NCBI GenBank assembly: GCA_020310875.1
Contig: CM035408.1
Span: 144,459,407-144,523,406 of the forward strand
Reading direction: 5' to 3'
From: Ceratopteris richardii
Taxonomy: Eukaryota; Streptophyta; Polypodiopsida; Polypodiales; Pteridaceae
Length of the DNA stretch: 64,000 nt
The notes beneath the pieces are model-generated. The model was not told where the DNA came from and searched no databases. It saw nothing but the letters and a program-made list of their open reading frames with translations. Of this stretch, positions 1 through 11,849 are shown piece by piece. Both the position numbers and the translations under genes were made by a program. The stretch's first letter is position 1. The number at the start of each line of letters is the position of its first letter.

Positions 1-889
1 AGAGGTTTTCATGATGCAACATAGAGACTACTCTATCTTGAATGATTCTATTCATCCTCTCAGCTACACCATTCTGTACTGGGGTATAAGGAGTTGTAAA
101 ATCTCTATGAATCCCTCTAGACTGACAGAAAAGGCTGAATTCATGTGAGGTATACTCACCCTCTTTATCTAAATGTAAAGCCTTAAGCTTAGTTCCGTTT
201 TCAGTCTCAACTGAAGGAAGACATTTTCTGAAATTAGGGAATACCTCATCCTTCGATTTGATAGGATATACCCAAAATTTTCTAGTAGCATCATCTATGA
301 AAGTGACAAAGTAGAGAGAACCACCTAAGGACCTAGTGGACATAGGACCACACACATCTGTATGAACGAGATCTAAAGGCTGAATTGAAGAGTCAATGTG
401 CGTTCTATGCACATTTCTGGTTTGCTTTCCATATTGAGAATGCTCACAAAATGAAAAATTGGAGAATGATAACATAGGTAAGTAGCCAGAGCGAGAAAGA
501 TTTTCCATTCCACTACGAGATATATGGCCCAAATGACCATGCAAAATACAAGCCACAGGCTGTTCAGTAACAGCTAACAAGTGTTCTTTCTGTGATACAA
601 ATAAAGAATAAAGTGAGCCAACTTTGCTTCCTTTTGAAATAGCCATATGGCCCTTTGATATGCGAAAGGACTGAGCATAGAAGACCACCTTGTAACCAAG
701 GTCATCAAGTTGACCAACTGACATCAAACTGCGTGATAATCGAGGTAAATGGCATACATTATGCATAGTAAATTTTGAACCATCAATGAACTGCATAACC
801 ACATCTCCAATCCCCACAACATCACACTAGTAAGAGTCACCAAGTCTCATGGTACCAAGGGACTTTGCTGCATAATTAGAGAACCATTC
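1..889 (-). pseudogene. copia protease / pre-integrase / integrase part of A1 (fossil)
   Basis: Translated on the minus strand this stretch gives the GAG-pre-integrase region (H..H..CxxC type, about 440-620) and the integrase core with VTFIDDATRK-like and CSDNGGEY-like surroundings, ending at the window edge in the third core motif. The family function is insertion of the cDNA into the host chromosome. The same regions are present in A3 at about 58200-59250. Broken. Confidence 0.75.
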
Positions 890-1933
890 TCTATGTGGAA
901 GCACCAAAATCTAGCAGCCATGTGTGGGAAAGAGAATCAGCCATAAGCGCCTCAGATGGCATAGTACTGTCAAGTGTCAACACATCAGCATCATCAGAAA
1001 TAGCATTAATTTCTTCAATCTTAACAGTCGAAGTAGATGGTGCAGGTAACTGTTTAACATGCCCATCAACATTCTGTCCTTTACGTTTAGAATTCTTTAA
1101 TGCATAACAATCTTTCTTCATATGTCCTTTCTTATGACAATAATGGCATTCGATATCCCTCTTCCTTGATTTACTTCTACTCTTATTCCGTTGACCATTC
1201 TTTTCCTTGTTCTTGCTCCTACCACGTTGCTGATTCTTTCCTTGGTAAGAATCACGAACATTATATGTATCTCCACTCTGAGTGCCAACCATAGCTTTTC
1301 TATGAATCTCCTCACTCAAGAGTGCTCCACATATGTCATCATAGTCGCGTTTACCACCAGGTGCACTATTGCTAATAGTTGTGCAAAATGTATCCCATGA
1401 TGATGGCAAGGTGCATAAGAGCAATACTACTTTCATTTCATTATCCATATCCATTGTCTAAGCCTGTAACTGGGAGAATATAGTATCAAACTCATTTAAA
1501 TGAGCAGCAACACTCTCTATGTCCTTCATGTGAGGGTCATATAATTTTCTCATCAGATACACTTTATTTGATGCCGTCTCTTTTTCATATGTTTTGCATA
1601 ACTTCTTCCAAAGCTCCTCTGCACTTTCACAGTCTAATACTGTAAAGTAAACATTATCTGCCAGGTGCGAGCGAATGGTAGACTTGGCTATTTCATCTAA
1701 CTCATCCTAATCATCTTCATCCATGTGAGCACGCTTCTTTGAAATCCCATTTATTGGCTTCCATTGCCTCCTTTAAATCAGCACATCTTTAATCTGATTC
1801 TTCCATAGAGCAAAGTTTGTGCCATCAAATTTTCAGATCTCAAAATGTTCTTTGCCTTGCAAGTTATAGCTCCTCCTCGGAACACTAGCACTAGACCTTG
1901 ATCCACCAGATGTACCTAAGACCTCTAATGCCA
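890..1933 (-). pseudogene. copia gag region of A1 (fossil)
   Basis: The conceptual protein starts MALEVLGTSGG near 1933. It has the copia gag core (LYNLCM-like and LLCTLPSSWDTF segments) followed by a basic, Lys/Arg/Ser-rich stretch and a CCHC knuckle, CHYCHKKGHMKKDC (CX2CX4HX4C), at about 1097-1140 on the plus-strand scale. Such Gag proteins package the element RNA in cytoplasmic particles. It is followed by a protease piece with a WLLDFGAST-like active-site segment. Broken, several breaks. Confidence 0.85.
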
Positions 1934-3115
1934 TGATGGTAGAGAACTAAATAGAATGATAATGGAGCTAGAAGAGTCCAAACACCAACGAATAAGTGTA
2001 TCAAAGAGTAAATCGACCACTATATAGTTGACTAAACCAAGAATCTGGAAACATTTTGCCAGAGTATCCTCTGCAAAATGAGCATATGACCAGTGTCAAA
2101 ATATCATAAAACTGCAAGTACTGACATGTTTACCTGCATAGTGAATCACTGACTCCAATGCATATAATTAGTTACCCAATAAAAGCCAATTGGGCTTATC
2201 GAGCACTTGTGAACAACTATCATACATCTCCTATGGCGAGGCTGGGTCAGTGTTCCACCTACATCACCGAAGAGACCCCGACATCTAGGTGTCTCCTAGT
2301 TAAGAAAACCTCACCACAACCCTTTTTTTCAAATGTAAAAGGCTTTATGCAAGAACATAACCGCTATATCAATGACCACATGGACATACATAAGCGGTAT
2401 CCACAGAAGTGTACATGGTGTGTATGTGCTCAATATATGTAGTAAAATGACACTAAAAGGCTGAATGCACAGCCCAAAAACTAGCCAACAACACCTGCAA
2501 ATGTTTGTCAACTCTGATGTTTTAGGCTCAAAAGACCTACATAAATTTGCAATAGTTGCTCCCACGAAAACTGAAAACCTTTTCGGAAACCTGTAGTTTT
2601 ACGAGTGTGGCCAAAAACACAGCCCCAAAGGTTGATATTTATTGTCGGAGAAGTACAAAGAACATTCTTCTTGATGTTCCTGGACCTGTGTGAAGAGAAC
2701 TATGTGCAAAAGTACTCCAAAATGGCTCCAAAAGACACCAAAAAATGCTTCAAAAATAGGCTTCGATAGCAAAGAATGAGGCTTTGAGGAACCAAAACAT
2801 GTTCAAGGTAATGTCAACCTTATTCTTTCCCCTTCTTCAGACACCGCAAGAGTGTATCTTAGTGGCAAGAGATTGACACGGTTAAGCGAGCTGTGGGGGG
2901 AACAATACTGGGATGAGTGACCTCCCGAGAAGTAGTGGGAACCTCTATCTTCCTTGATCATTGAGGTCCTCCCTTGCGTGCAGCCAACGACATGAACGGT
3001 GACTCGGATGACCAGGTATGCCAAGGTCTATGCCTTGGTCAATGCCTTAGTCGAAAGCCTTGGGGGGGTGCTCGCTTCACTTGCACAAAAGGAACAAAGC
3101 TTTTTGCATCAAATA
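1934..3115 (-). other. 5' leader of copia A1, non-coding
   Basis: About 1.2 kb between primer site and gag. Short open frames here show no known domain. The same leader recurs in A2 (29080-30275) and A3 (60200-61309), so it is a family feature. Near the primer site it contains the phrase TGCCTTAGTCGA, which is also found as a three-copy tandem repeat in element K (63144-63179). Confidence 0.7.
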
Positions 3116-3127
3116 GCTCTGATACCA
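3116..3127 (-). other. primer-binding site of A1
   Basis: GCTCTGATACCA on the plus strand is the exact complement of TGGTATCAGAGC, which pairs with the 3' end of plant initiator-Met tRNA. It lies one base from the LTR. Confidence 0.9.
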
Positions 3128-3128
3128 G

Positions 3129-3418
3129 TGAATTATTTCAATGCCAATGCATCTCAGTGCACTCTCCTTCTCAAGAGCTCCATGACGGTATGCTGGGTGT
3201 AGAAAACCGAGCTCACTGAGGCCGCACACAGTACTTCGCATAGTTGCTGCAGAACACACAGAAAACACAGTACACAGGGAGCATGAAGATAGACTTCACA
3301 GAATTTGGTCGAACTTACAGTCTATGACTGACCAGACCACTATATGTTTTAGTAAAGGACATATACAAGGAAGTGTCTAGTGGCCATTTGGCCTTTCAGA
3401 TGGACACTAATGGTAACA
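3129..3418 (-). repeat. 5' LTR of copia A1 (290 bp)
   Basis: The minus strand begins TGTTACCATTAGTGTCC. The left edge touches the primer site. Homologous LTRs are at 30289-30587 (A2) and 32867-33163 (A3), and the right half (knuckle of GGCCATTTGGCC and the TTTAGTAAAG box) is best kept. Boundaries come from comparing the three copies. Confidence 0.85.
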
Positions 3419-6115
3419 AAAGTCCAAGGTAATGTGGGACATGCATCATTTACTTATGGAAGTCAAAAGATGTCTGAATTGGATCTATGGCACAAGAGTT
3501 TAGGACATTTTAATGAAAGGGGAATAAAAGAGATGACAAAGAATGGTGCAGTGCTTGGTCTACCAAATATTGAAGGTCAACATATGATATACAAATGTGA
3601 GGCTTGTCAGCTACGTAAAGCTCACAAGAAATCATACAATAAGCAAGGATACAGGTATTCAAATATGCTTGAATTGCTTCATACAGATGTGTGGGGTCCT
3701 TCAAAGGACTATAGCATAAATGGATCAAGGTATTGTGTGCTATTTGTTGATGATGCAACTAGGTGGATTACTCTATATGTAATCAAGGATAAATCTGAAA
3801 TGTTTGAGACATTTAAACACTACCATGCTTATGCAGAAAGAATCACAGGACAAAAGCTCAAGAGATTGAGATCAGATGGAGGGGGAGAATATTTTTCTAA
3901 GGAATTTGATGATTATATTTGGAGTGCAGGTATAAAAAGAGATGTGACTTGCAGGTACTCCCCACAACAAAATGGAGTTGCAAAAAGAAGAAATAGAACT
4001 CTTGTAGAGTTTCAAGATCAATGATGAAGGAAAAAAAGTGTCCTAATTATATGTGGGCAGAATCAATTAATACTGCAACTTATCTTGTGAATAGGCTGCC
4101 TTGCAAAGCTTTGGAGGGAAGGACTCCTTATGAAGCATGGTGGGGTAAGAAACCTACTCTTGATCACTGTAAAATATTTGGATGTTTGGCATATGCTTAT
4201 GTTCCATCTCAATTGAGACATAAGCTAGAACCTAAAGCAGAAAACTATGTGTTCATTGGGTATGATGATAAACAAATGGGATACAGGTTGTGGAGTCCAT
4301 CCACAAAATAATTTCTTGATTCAAGAGATGTTACATTTGATGAGCAAAGCACATGGTTTACAAGATCAATAATTTGTGCATAGATATTGAAGAAATCAAA
4401 AGGAAAGGAAAGTCAAAGATGAAGGTATATGAAGAAGATATTGATGATGATGTTTGTAGAAATGAAATGCAAGAAAATTATGAAGATAGACCAAGGTTTG
4501 ATCCAGAACAAAATGAAGGAGAGACTTCAAGAAGTGCAGAAGTTAGAAGATCATCAAGAGAAAGAAAACAACCTACCAGGTATAGTTATGATACTTCTTT
4601 CTTGACAACCAAAGATTATGCTTACATTGTGAAGACAGATGAAGACCCATCTACATATGATGAAGCTAAAGGAAAGGAAAATTGGGAAAAAGCAATGCAA
4701 GAAGAGTATGATTCTCTACTTGAGAACGAGACATGGGAATTGGTAACAAGACCAAAGAATCAAAAGGTAATTGGATGCAAGTGGCTGTATAAGACAAAGA
4801 GGTTTGCACATGGAAAAGTGTATAGATACAAGGCTAGAATTGTGGTCAAAGGATATGCCCAAACACATGGAGTGGACTATGATGAAACCTTTATTCCAGT
4901 GGCTAAGATGTCTACAATCAGAACTATAGTTGCTATTGCTACATGTAAAGGTTGGAAGCTATCTCAATTAGATGTAAGGAATGCATTTTTAAATGGATGT
5001 ATTGTAGACGACGTATACATCGAGCAACCAGAGGGTTTCAAAGAGGCAAATGGATTAGATTATGTTTGCAAGCTTAAGAGAGCTTTGTATGGCTTAAAGC
5101 AAGCTCTAAGTGCATGGAATTACAGATTGGTCAAGTTCTTGAATGAACTTGGATACCAAGCTTCAAAGGCAAATAGTAGTTTGCTAGTGAAAGCAAATGA
5201 AGATAGATACATTTATGTGTGTATTTATGTTGATGACATTATTATCACAGGTACAGATGCTCAAGGAATCAAGGAGCTCAAGAAGCAAATGGAAAAGGAG
5301 TTCAAGATAAGTGATTTGGGAAACTTGTCTCATTTTCTAGGGATGGAGATTATATACACTCAACATGGAATGTATGTTACACAAGAAAGGTATATGAAGA
5401 ATCTTTTGATGAAGTTTGATATGGAGAATTGTAAACCTTCAACCACACCATTGGAGGTTAATCATAAATTAAGGAGGTATGGAGGAGAAGATTTCAAGGA
5501 CATGAAGACAAGACCAGATCTTTCATATGCAGTTGGTGTTTTATCTCAATTCATGCATTGCCCAAAGCGAACTCATTGGATTACAGCATAAAGAGTGCTA
5601 AGATATATCAAAGGGATTCTAAATGAAGGTTTGTATTATGGATTCACTTCTGATACCAGACTCAAAGTGTTTAGTGATGCAGATTGGGTAGGTAATTCAG
5701 ATGATAGAAGATCCACTCATGGTTACTTGTGTTATGTTGGAGATAAGCTAATTTCTTGGTGTTCAAAGAAGCAACATATAGTTGCATTGTCATCCACAGA
5801 AGCTGAATACAAAGGAATGGTGGAAGCTACAAAGGAAGTAATTTGGTTGAAGACTTTATTAAAAAGTCTAGGAATTGATCAGAGTATTCTAATCATATTT
5901 GGAGACAATATGAGTTCATTATATTTAGCACAACCATTTTTGGAAGGCAGTTTCTGACATAGGTTTGATTTGAGTGAACAAATTAGAAATCTAATAGTTC
6001 TTTTGAAGAACTAATGATCATTTTGATGCACAAAGGTGTTATGATATGTGTGCATCATTTGAATGATTAAAATCAAAGTCATATGCAGAGATTGAAGTTC
6101 ATTTCTGAAGCAGAC
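3419..6115 (+). mobile_element. Ty1/copia element B, pol part (fossil)
   Basis: Plus-strand copia pol without its own gag in view. Domains in order: pre-integrase zinc region (LWHKSLGHFN .. CEACQLRKAH, about 3480-3620), integrase core (HTDVWGP, VDDATRW, RSDGGGEY, PQQNGVA; 3680-3990), linker, reverse transcriptase (QLDVRNAFLNG at about 4965, YVDD at 5228-5239, LYGLKQA), and RNase H (SDADWVG .. STEAEY, 5670-5810). The last 150 bases before the LTR show no domain. Family unlike A, C or F/G in this window. Its left side is cut by A1. Broken, several breaks. Confidence 0.88.
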
Positions 6116-6360
6116 TGTTGAAGCTGAAGGAAACTTCACATAGAGAAGTATTTTTTAATGAACTTGAAAGATAATGGAAATTTTACGTAAAGTTTGATTT
6201 ATTCCTTATATAGAAGAGTTCTTAAATCAAGATAAATTAGACATTCGGAGAATTAAAGGTCTCCAACATATATAACTGTGAAGTGTATTAGGGCAGGTAC
6301 AAAGCAGGTTTTAGCAGTACCACCTCACTTCCTTGAGGTATCCATCCATCTCCTCCAACA
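6116..6360 (+). repeat. LTR between copia B pol and a copia gag (245 bp)
   Basis: Starts TGTTGAAGCTGAAGG and ends CTCCTCCAACA, followed one base later by a primer site. By position it serves as 3' LTR for the pol on its left and as 5' LTR for the gag on its right. No second copy lies in the window, so the ends rest on the TG..CA rule and the primer site. Confidence 0.65.
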
Positions 6361-6361
6361 G

Positions 6362-6701
6362 TGGTATTAGAGCAAGTTGAGGTAAAATGGGAGATGGTTT
6401 CCCTTCTTTCATTGATAAATTGGATAGGAATAATTATCCATCATGGTCCTTGAGGATGAAGACCTATCTACAAGGAAGGAGTCTCTATGGATACATATCA
6501 CGAGATGAGGAGATGCCCATATTCAGAAGCAAAGATCAACCTATAAGAGAGGAACGAGAAAGACTCAACTCATGGTGTGCCAAAGATGCTTTCACCAGGT
6601 CATATCTACTGAACTCTATTTTTTACTTCCTTCTTCCTCATATTAGGAATCACAAAACTTCCAAAGAGACTTGGGATACTCTATCTTCTCTATCTCCTTG
6701 A
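6362..6701 (+). pseudogene. primer site and start of a copia gag (fossil)
   Basis: TGGTATTAGAGC at 6362-6373 differs from the initiator-Met primer site by one base. The frame from 6387 begins MGDGFPSFIDKLDRNNYPSW, the classic copia Gag opening (a short DNA-of-interest phrase, then LDRNNYPSW, then LRMKTYLQG). It also holds the SKETWDTL segment common to plant copia Gag. It stops at the junction with gypsy D. Only the N-terminal part of gag is present. Confidence 0.75.
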
Positions 6702-7008
6702 GAAGTTCCTTCTTCTCTTGCTTTTAATTGCCTTTCCTCTTCCTCTACAACCTTGCACATCCATAGATAAGTATCTTCATGCATCCATGATGGATAAGAA
6801 GAACCTTTCGAATGCACAGAGATTGAATCTTCTAGTGCCCTGTGGATAGGATTCCACTATAGGGGTGGTACATCTCTAAAGGTATAATCTTTCATATTGA
6901 CCTTGGTTGTGACCCCTAAGTGTTGCAAGTACAAGGAGTTGGTTCCCCAATCTTGCATTATTTGTAGTTGTCATAGGAAGGGTCTTCCTAGGATCATCTC
7001 ATAGAAAT
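6702..7008 (-). pseudogene. gypsy D protease/linker continuation (fossil)
   Basis: The minus-strand translation gives YEMILGRPF, then QDWG, SLYLQH, RDVPPL and a WMHEDTYLWMCK-like segment. These match H at about 46710-46970 (YEMILGRPF, VQDWG, SLYLQH, RDVPPLQWNP, WMHEDAQLWMCK). It is the continuation of D from the far side of element E. Confidence 0.8.
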
Positions 7009-7013
7009 TATTT

Positions 7014-7443
7014 TGTTGGAAAACAAAGATCCAATGTTCTATTGGTTAAAATTGTCCAAAGTGTACAAGTTGTGTAGTTTTCTGTATAGTTCCTTCTACA
7101 TCAAAAGCACGTTGGCTGGAGTAAATCACTCTCAAAGAAACCACCAGGGATTGATTCCCATCAGCGGCAGCGCGAAACAATTTCTATCATACTTTTCACG
7201 ATAAAGCAAAACGAGAGCTACCACGTGAGTTTTTCAATTTTTTTTACGTCAATACAGATGGCGTTATTTTTTCCCAAAGTGTTTACCGACGGCGAACGCA
7301 AGATACTATCTTGCTTTAATCAAGAGTTTTTGGTGTGCTTTTGGCATCAACTACTATATAAGAACAACATTAGCTCATTGTTGATGCATCCTTCACCTAG
7401 TTCAACACCAAGCTTTGGAGCTTTGGTACCTCAATAGAGGTGG
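7014..7443 (+). repeat. E 5' LTR, first segment (U3)
   Basis: Matches 14581 onward in the 3' LTR. It contains a tRNA-like A box (TGGCTGGAGTAA, 7113-7124) and B box (GGGATTGATTCCCA, 7147-7160) and a TATA element (CTATATAAGAA near 7353). It is cut at 7443 by copia F; the LTR continues at 10899. Confidence 0.85.
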
Positions 7444-7674
7444 TGTTGATATATTTAGGTAGTGATGTGTGTGAACACACTAGGACCGCCGGGGCACTTT
7501 TTTCCCTCTTTAGGAGGTTTTTTTCCCCCAGTTTGTATATACGCCTATTGCCCTAATGGGCTACTAATCTTTGTACATTATCTAGTAATACATTCAGTAT
7601 TGTGTGTTTGTGCTCCAAGCTTCTTCTTCTTCCTTGTGCTGTTTGCGTGCTTCAGCAGACGTCTAACTCCAACA
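7444..7674 (+). repeat. 5' LTR of copia F
   Basis: TGTTGATATATTTAGG .. CTAACTCCAACA, 231 bp. TATA-like TGTATATACG near 7540. It carries an (TTC)4-like run near 7620 that is expanded in the solo LTR at 31231. Confidence 0.92.
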
Positions 7675-7676
7675 AT

Positions 7677-7688
7677 TGGTATCAGAGC
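7677..7688 (+). other. primer-binding site of F
   Basis: TGGTATCAGAGC, perfect complement of the initiator-Met tRNA 3' end, two bases after the LTR. Confidence 0.92.
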
Positions 7689-7739
7689 AGGTCGTCGCTT
7701 CATCTAGGGCGCCATCGACACTCTCTGTTTGTAGTCTCA

Positions 7740-10590
7740 GATAAGCTCATAGACTATGAAAGATCTGAAAATGATTTGGCATGTGCAGTAAATGATTCTC
7801 AGGCTATGTCATATGCAAAGCTTTGGCATGCACGCTTTGGTCATCTAAATTTTGCTGGTTTGCTATGCCTACAGAAATCTGAAATGGTGTCCTCTTTGCC
7901 CAAACTTGAGGCACCTGGAAAACATGTTTCTGAAGGCTGTATTTTGGGCAAAATGTAGCGTTCCTCCTTTCCAAAAGATGGTTCGGTTCGAGCTACACAG
8001 AAATTGCAGCTTGTATATAGTGATGTCTGTGGTCCTATGCAGACACCCTCTTTTGGAAATTACCTTTACTTCGTGACTTTCATTAATGATTTTTCCAGGC
8101 ATGCATGGGTATATCCACTCAAAGCATAGTCCGAAGTGTTCATGTGCTTTAAACAGTTTTTGGTTTTGGCTGAAAATCTATCAGCATGTAAAATGGGCAC
8201 CCTCGATTCTGATCGAGGGGGGGAATATCTGTCTTCTGATTTGATGCATTTCTGACTGAACATGGGATAAAACACCAGTGTACAGTGCCGTATACACCTC
8301 AACAAAATGGAGTTGTTGAACGGAAGAACAGGTCTCTCATGGAGATGGCGAGGTGTATGGTCAAGAGTCAGGCTTTACCTCATAGTTTCTGGCTTGAGGT
8401 TGTCATGTCTGAGCATATGTACTAAATAGGTGTCCCACTAAAGCGCTCCAGTCTATCACTCCATATGAGGCTTGGCATGACCACAAGCCATCTGTTGCTC
8501 ATCTGCATGTTTTTGGTTGTTTGGCATATGCACTAGTGCCTGAACGACATCGTAGAAAATTGGATGATAAGGCAGTAAAATGTATTTTTGTTGGGTACAG
8601 TTCTGAAAGTAAAGGCTATCGTCTGTATCATCCACAGACTAAAGGCATTCTGGTTAGCCGTGATGTTGTCTTTGTGGAAGATGCTATTGAGCCATTGCTT
8701 TCATGTACCAAGGAGACATCTGTTAGCTCCAAAGACATGTATGATACTTTGATGCCTCTTTTTACAGGTGGAGAGTCTAGGGCTGGTCCTAATGAGGCAA
8801 CTTCTCAGCCTTTGCAGGTTTCATATGATGATGCAGATCATTCCATTTCTGATGCAGATTTACATGATGCACTTGTTGATGAGAGAGCTGATATTGAGCA
8901 GGCAAAAACTATGCCAAAATGGCTTGTGCAAACTTTGCGTGATAGCAAATTAGGTGCACCTTTGTCATATCGTACTCGTTCAAGCTCTCGTAGTGCCTCC
9001 TTTGCATCGGATTGCTATGCTATGGCTGCATCTAGTCTCTGTGATGAGAATGAGCCTGTTTCTTTTGATAAAGCACATAATTCAGAAAATTGGATGGCTG
9101 CTATGCAATATGAATATGATGCAAAATGAAGAATGGTACATGGTCTTTATGTGACTTGCCCCCTCGAAAGAAGGCCATTGGCACTAAGTGGGTATACAAG
9201 CTAAAGCGTAAACCTGATGGTAGAGTTGACAGGTATAAGGCTAGGCTTGTTGCAAAGGGTTATGCGCAAGAAAGAGGCATTGATTTTGATGAGACCTTTG
9301 CACCTACATGCCGTATGACTACTGTTCGGAGTATTTGTGCACTTGCAGCCCATCATGGTTGGAATGTACATCAGTTGGACATTAAAACAACATTTCTGAA
9401 TGGTGACTTGCATGAAGAAGTGTATGTATTTCAGCCCCGTGGCTTTGTGCAAAAAGGGCATGAAAACCACGTGTGCAGGTTAAAGAAGGCATTATATGGT
9501 TTAGAGCAAGCACCACATGCTTGGTATGAGAAGATACATGCCTATCTGGTTGCACATGGTTTCGAGAACAGTCCAACTGAAAGCACCTTATATGTTAAGC
9601 GTGCTAATGATGTGCTTCTGATCATTGTTGTCTATGTTGACGACATGCTGCTCACTGGTCCTATTGAGAAGCATATTGCTGATTTCAAGGCTGATTTGCA
9701 TGCCTCATTTGAGATGTCTGATTTGGGGCATTTGCATCACTATTTGGGCATTCAATTTATGCAAGTTGATGGTGGAATGGCTCTGTGTCAAACGAAATAT
9801 ATTGGCACATTATTGCAGCGTTTTGGCCTTGAAGACTGTAAGCCTATTGCCACTCCTATGGAGACAGGTTTACGATTGAGTCTTCATGATGATGGAGATG
9901 CATTTGATGTTGTTCTCTATCAGCAGGCTGTTGGATGCTTGATTTACTTATATATTACTCGGCCAGATATTCAGTTTGCTGTCTCACAGATGAGCAGGTT
10001 TATGCATTGCCCAAGAGTCATGCATTGGAAGGCGGTTAAGCGCATCTTTCACTACTTGAGTGGTACTCGGCTACTTGGGTTGTTTTATCCCAAGGGGGGA
10101 TCACTACTGCCAGATTTGCATGCTTTTTCTGACTCTAATTGGGCTGGTTGCTATGACACTCGTGTGTCCGCCAGTGGTTTTTGCTTCACGCTTGGTAGCT
10201 CATGTATATCTTGGTTGAGCAAGAAGCAGCCTAGTGTGGCCACCTCCAGTTGTGAGGCTGAGTATAGGGAAACTTTCATAGCGACTGTTGAGTGTGTGTG
10301 GCTCAGACGCCTTATGGCTTATTTGGGTGTTGGCCAGTCTTCTGCCACCACCATCTTCACTGATAGTTAGAGCGCATTGGCAGTTGTGAGGAAGCCTGTG
10401 TTCCATGCTCGCACTAAGCACATTGAGGTGCATTATCACTATGTCAGGGAGAGGTTCTCTGCTAGGGAGATCAGCTTGGCATATGTGCCCACGCAGGAGA
10501 ACATTGCAGACCTTTTCATGAAAGCTTTGTCCAGGGAGAAGTTTGAAGCTTTCCGCAAAGCGTTGGGCTTACTTCCTTTTGTGGAGTGAT
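7740..10590 (+). pseudogene. copia F pol region (fossil)
   Basis: Order: pre-integrase (LWHARFGHLNFAGL, C..C; 7800-7960), integrase core (SDVCGPMQT, TPQQNGVVERKN; about 8020-8340), linker with MAYALVPERH, VGYSSESKGYRLY (8520-8650), reverse transcriptase (KWVYKLKRKPDG at 9190, QLDIKTTFLNG at 9375, YVDD at 9634-9645), and RNase H (FSDSNWAG .. SCEAEYR, 10128-10270; TKHIEVHYHYVRE, 10413-10455). Very close to the same regions of G on the other strand. Broken, several breaks. Confidence 0.9.
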
Positions 10591-10653
10591 TTCCACATAG
10601 CTTGGAACTTCCTTATACATGAGTTCCAACTCCTTGTTCACCGCATCACTCCC

Positions 10654-10893
10654 AGGGGGGATTTGTTGATATATTTAGGTAGTGATGTGTGTGAACACAC
10701 TAGGACCGTCGGGGCACTTTTTTCCCTCTTTAGGAGGTTTTTTCTCCCGGCTTGTATATACGCCTATTGCCCTAATGGACTACTCATCTTTGTACATTCT
10801 CTAGTAATACATTCAGTATTGTGTGTTTGTGCTCCAAGCTTCTTCTTCTTCCTTGTGTTGTTCGCGTGCTTCAGCAGACGTCTAACTCCAACA
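10654..10893 (+). repeat. Polypurine tract and 3' LTR of copia F
   Basis: AGGGGGGATT at 10654-10663 primes plus-strand DNA in such elements. The LTR runs 10664-10893 and is followed by the second GGTGG. Confidence 0.9.
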
Positions 10894-10898
10894 GGTGG

Positions 10899-11849
10899 TG
10901 CTTCTTAGCACATGGGGCAGCCATGGTGCTATCTTGGAGCATGTTGAGGAGTGGCTATGGAGTTCTTCTTGGAGAGGAAGAGTGTGCTCACACTCTTGCT
11001 TATGGAGAGGATTTACCCCGCAGCAACTTGGTGGTGTGGATCATCCATTCACATGATGTATTTGAGGATTGTCTTCTACATGAAGATTTCGGTGTACTTC
11101 AAAGACATTGGATGGAGCTTAACATAACATTTGCATCGTATGTTAAGAATTCAGGTACATATTCTCTTTATGCACATAGGTACTACTTGGAGTTTATGGA
11201 GGTAGTGGCATCCATATCAGGAGGACTCCTGTTAGGCATATCTAAAGGAGAATCAGTACATGCATGCTACATGCGTTCAAATGAGGTGTTAGAGAAGGTG
11301 TGTTCACATGAGTATGAGGATTTTTGGTAGCAACCACTTAGCATGCTATGCTAATTCTGTAAGTAAAAGATCTTTGACACACACATCTGATTTAGGGTCT
11401 TCCATAGCCTAAAATAAGATTAGGGTTTGCTGATTATCCGTTTCCAACTGATCTTTCCTCTTTTTGTCACTCATATACAGTCTTCTACAACCTATCAGGT
11501 CATACATCTCATACATATTCAGATTTCATTCCTACATCTGAATATCCTTGTAAATTCTGTACATTCACTCATCCATCTATTTCTGTTCACATAGAATGGT
11601 TGAGAGTTTTGCTCCCACATTGTAAATTGGCATCTGTATATATGATAGTGTGAGTAAGCAGTGGCTTACGTAACACTTTACAAATATTGTCTAATCTTTC
11701 TCTATCTTTGTCTCATCATTTGTATGATTAAGTATGATATGTTCATGTTTTGTCAATATTGGAAGATTGCTGGACTCTGTGTTGTTGATCCTGGATCTAT
11801 GGAACTATGGACCTATGGTATTAGTTATGGGCCTACTAAATTTCCAACA
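10899..11849 (+). repeat. E 5' LTR, second segment
   Basis: Resumes with CTTCTTAGCACATGG after the F target duplication and matches 15850-16800 of the 3' LTR. Ends TTTCCAACA, followed by TGGTATGAGAGA (11852-11863), a degenerate initiator-Met primer site. It contains the open frame listed next. Confidence 0.85.
10903..11330 (+). other. Open frame inside the E 5' LTR, unknown product
   Basis: About 140 codons, opening FLAHGAAMVLSWSML and ending HEYEDFW. A matching open frame lies in the 3' LTR (15847-16305). I recognise no domain. Roughly 24 nucleotide differences separate the two copies over about 430 bases; about 15 change the amino acid and about 9 do not, which does not point to purifying selection since insertion. 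It may be a chance frame, or a relic of a captured coding piece. Confidence 0.45.

Larger units (their letters stand above)
1..3418 (-). mobile_element. Ty1/copia element A1, 5' part (fossil)
   Basis: Minus-strand copia element cut by the window edge. Read from high to low coordinates it holds a 5' LTR, a primer site, a leader of about 1.2 kb, gag, protease and the start of integrase. The integrase part at 1-130 shows the usual PQNGVAER-like signature (here TPVQNGVAERMNR). Two relatives lie in the window: A2 (27656-30587) and A3 (32867 to beyond 61309). They share LTR, leader and gag. Its LTR directly abuts the pol of copia B on the right, so A1 probably inserted into B; the partner target duplication would lie outside the window. 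It is broken, with several breaks. Confidence 0.9.
7444..10893 (+). mobile_element. Ty1/copia element F inside the 5' LTR of E (fossil)
   Basis: Target duplication GGTGG at 7439-7443 and 10894-10898. LTRs are 231 and 230 bp and differ at about 9-10 sites (about 4%). Same family as G (21726-26865) and as the solo LTR at 31231. Parts seen: LTR, primer site, pre-integrase, integrase, RT, RNase H, polypurine tract, LTR; no gag part is seen. Broken, several breaks, so not autonomous. Confidence 0.92.

Noticed and set aside
2158-2442. 94-codon plus-strand frame in the A1 leader
   Set aside because: Recurs only as part of the A-family leader, without conserved frame in A2 or A3.
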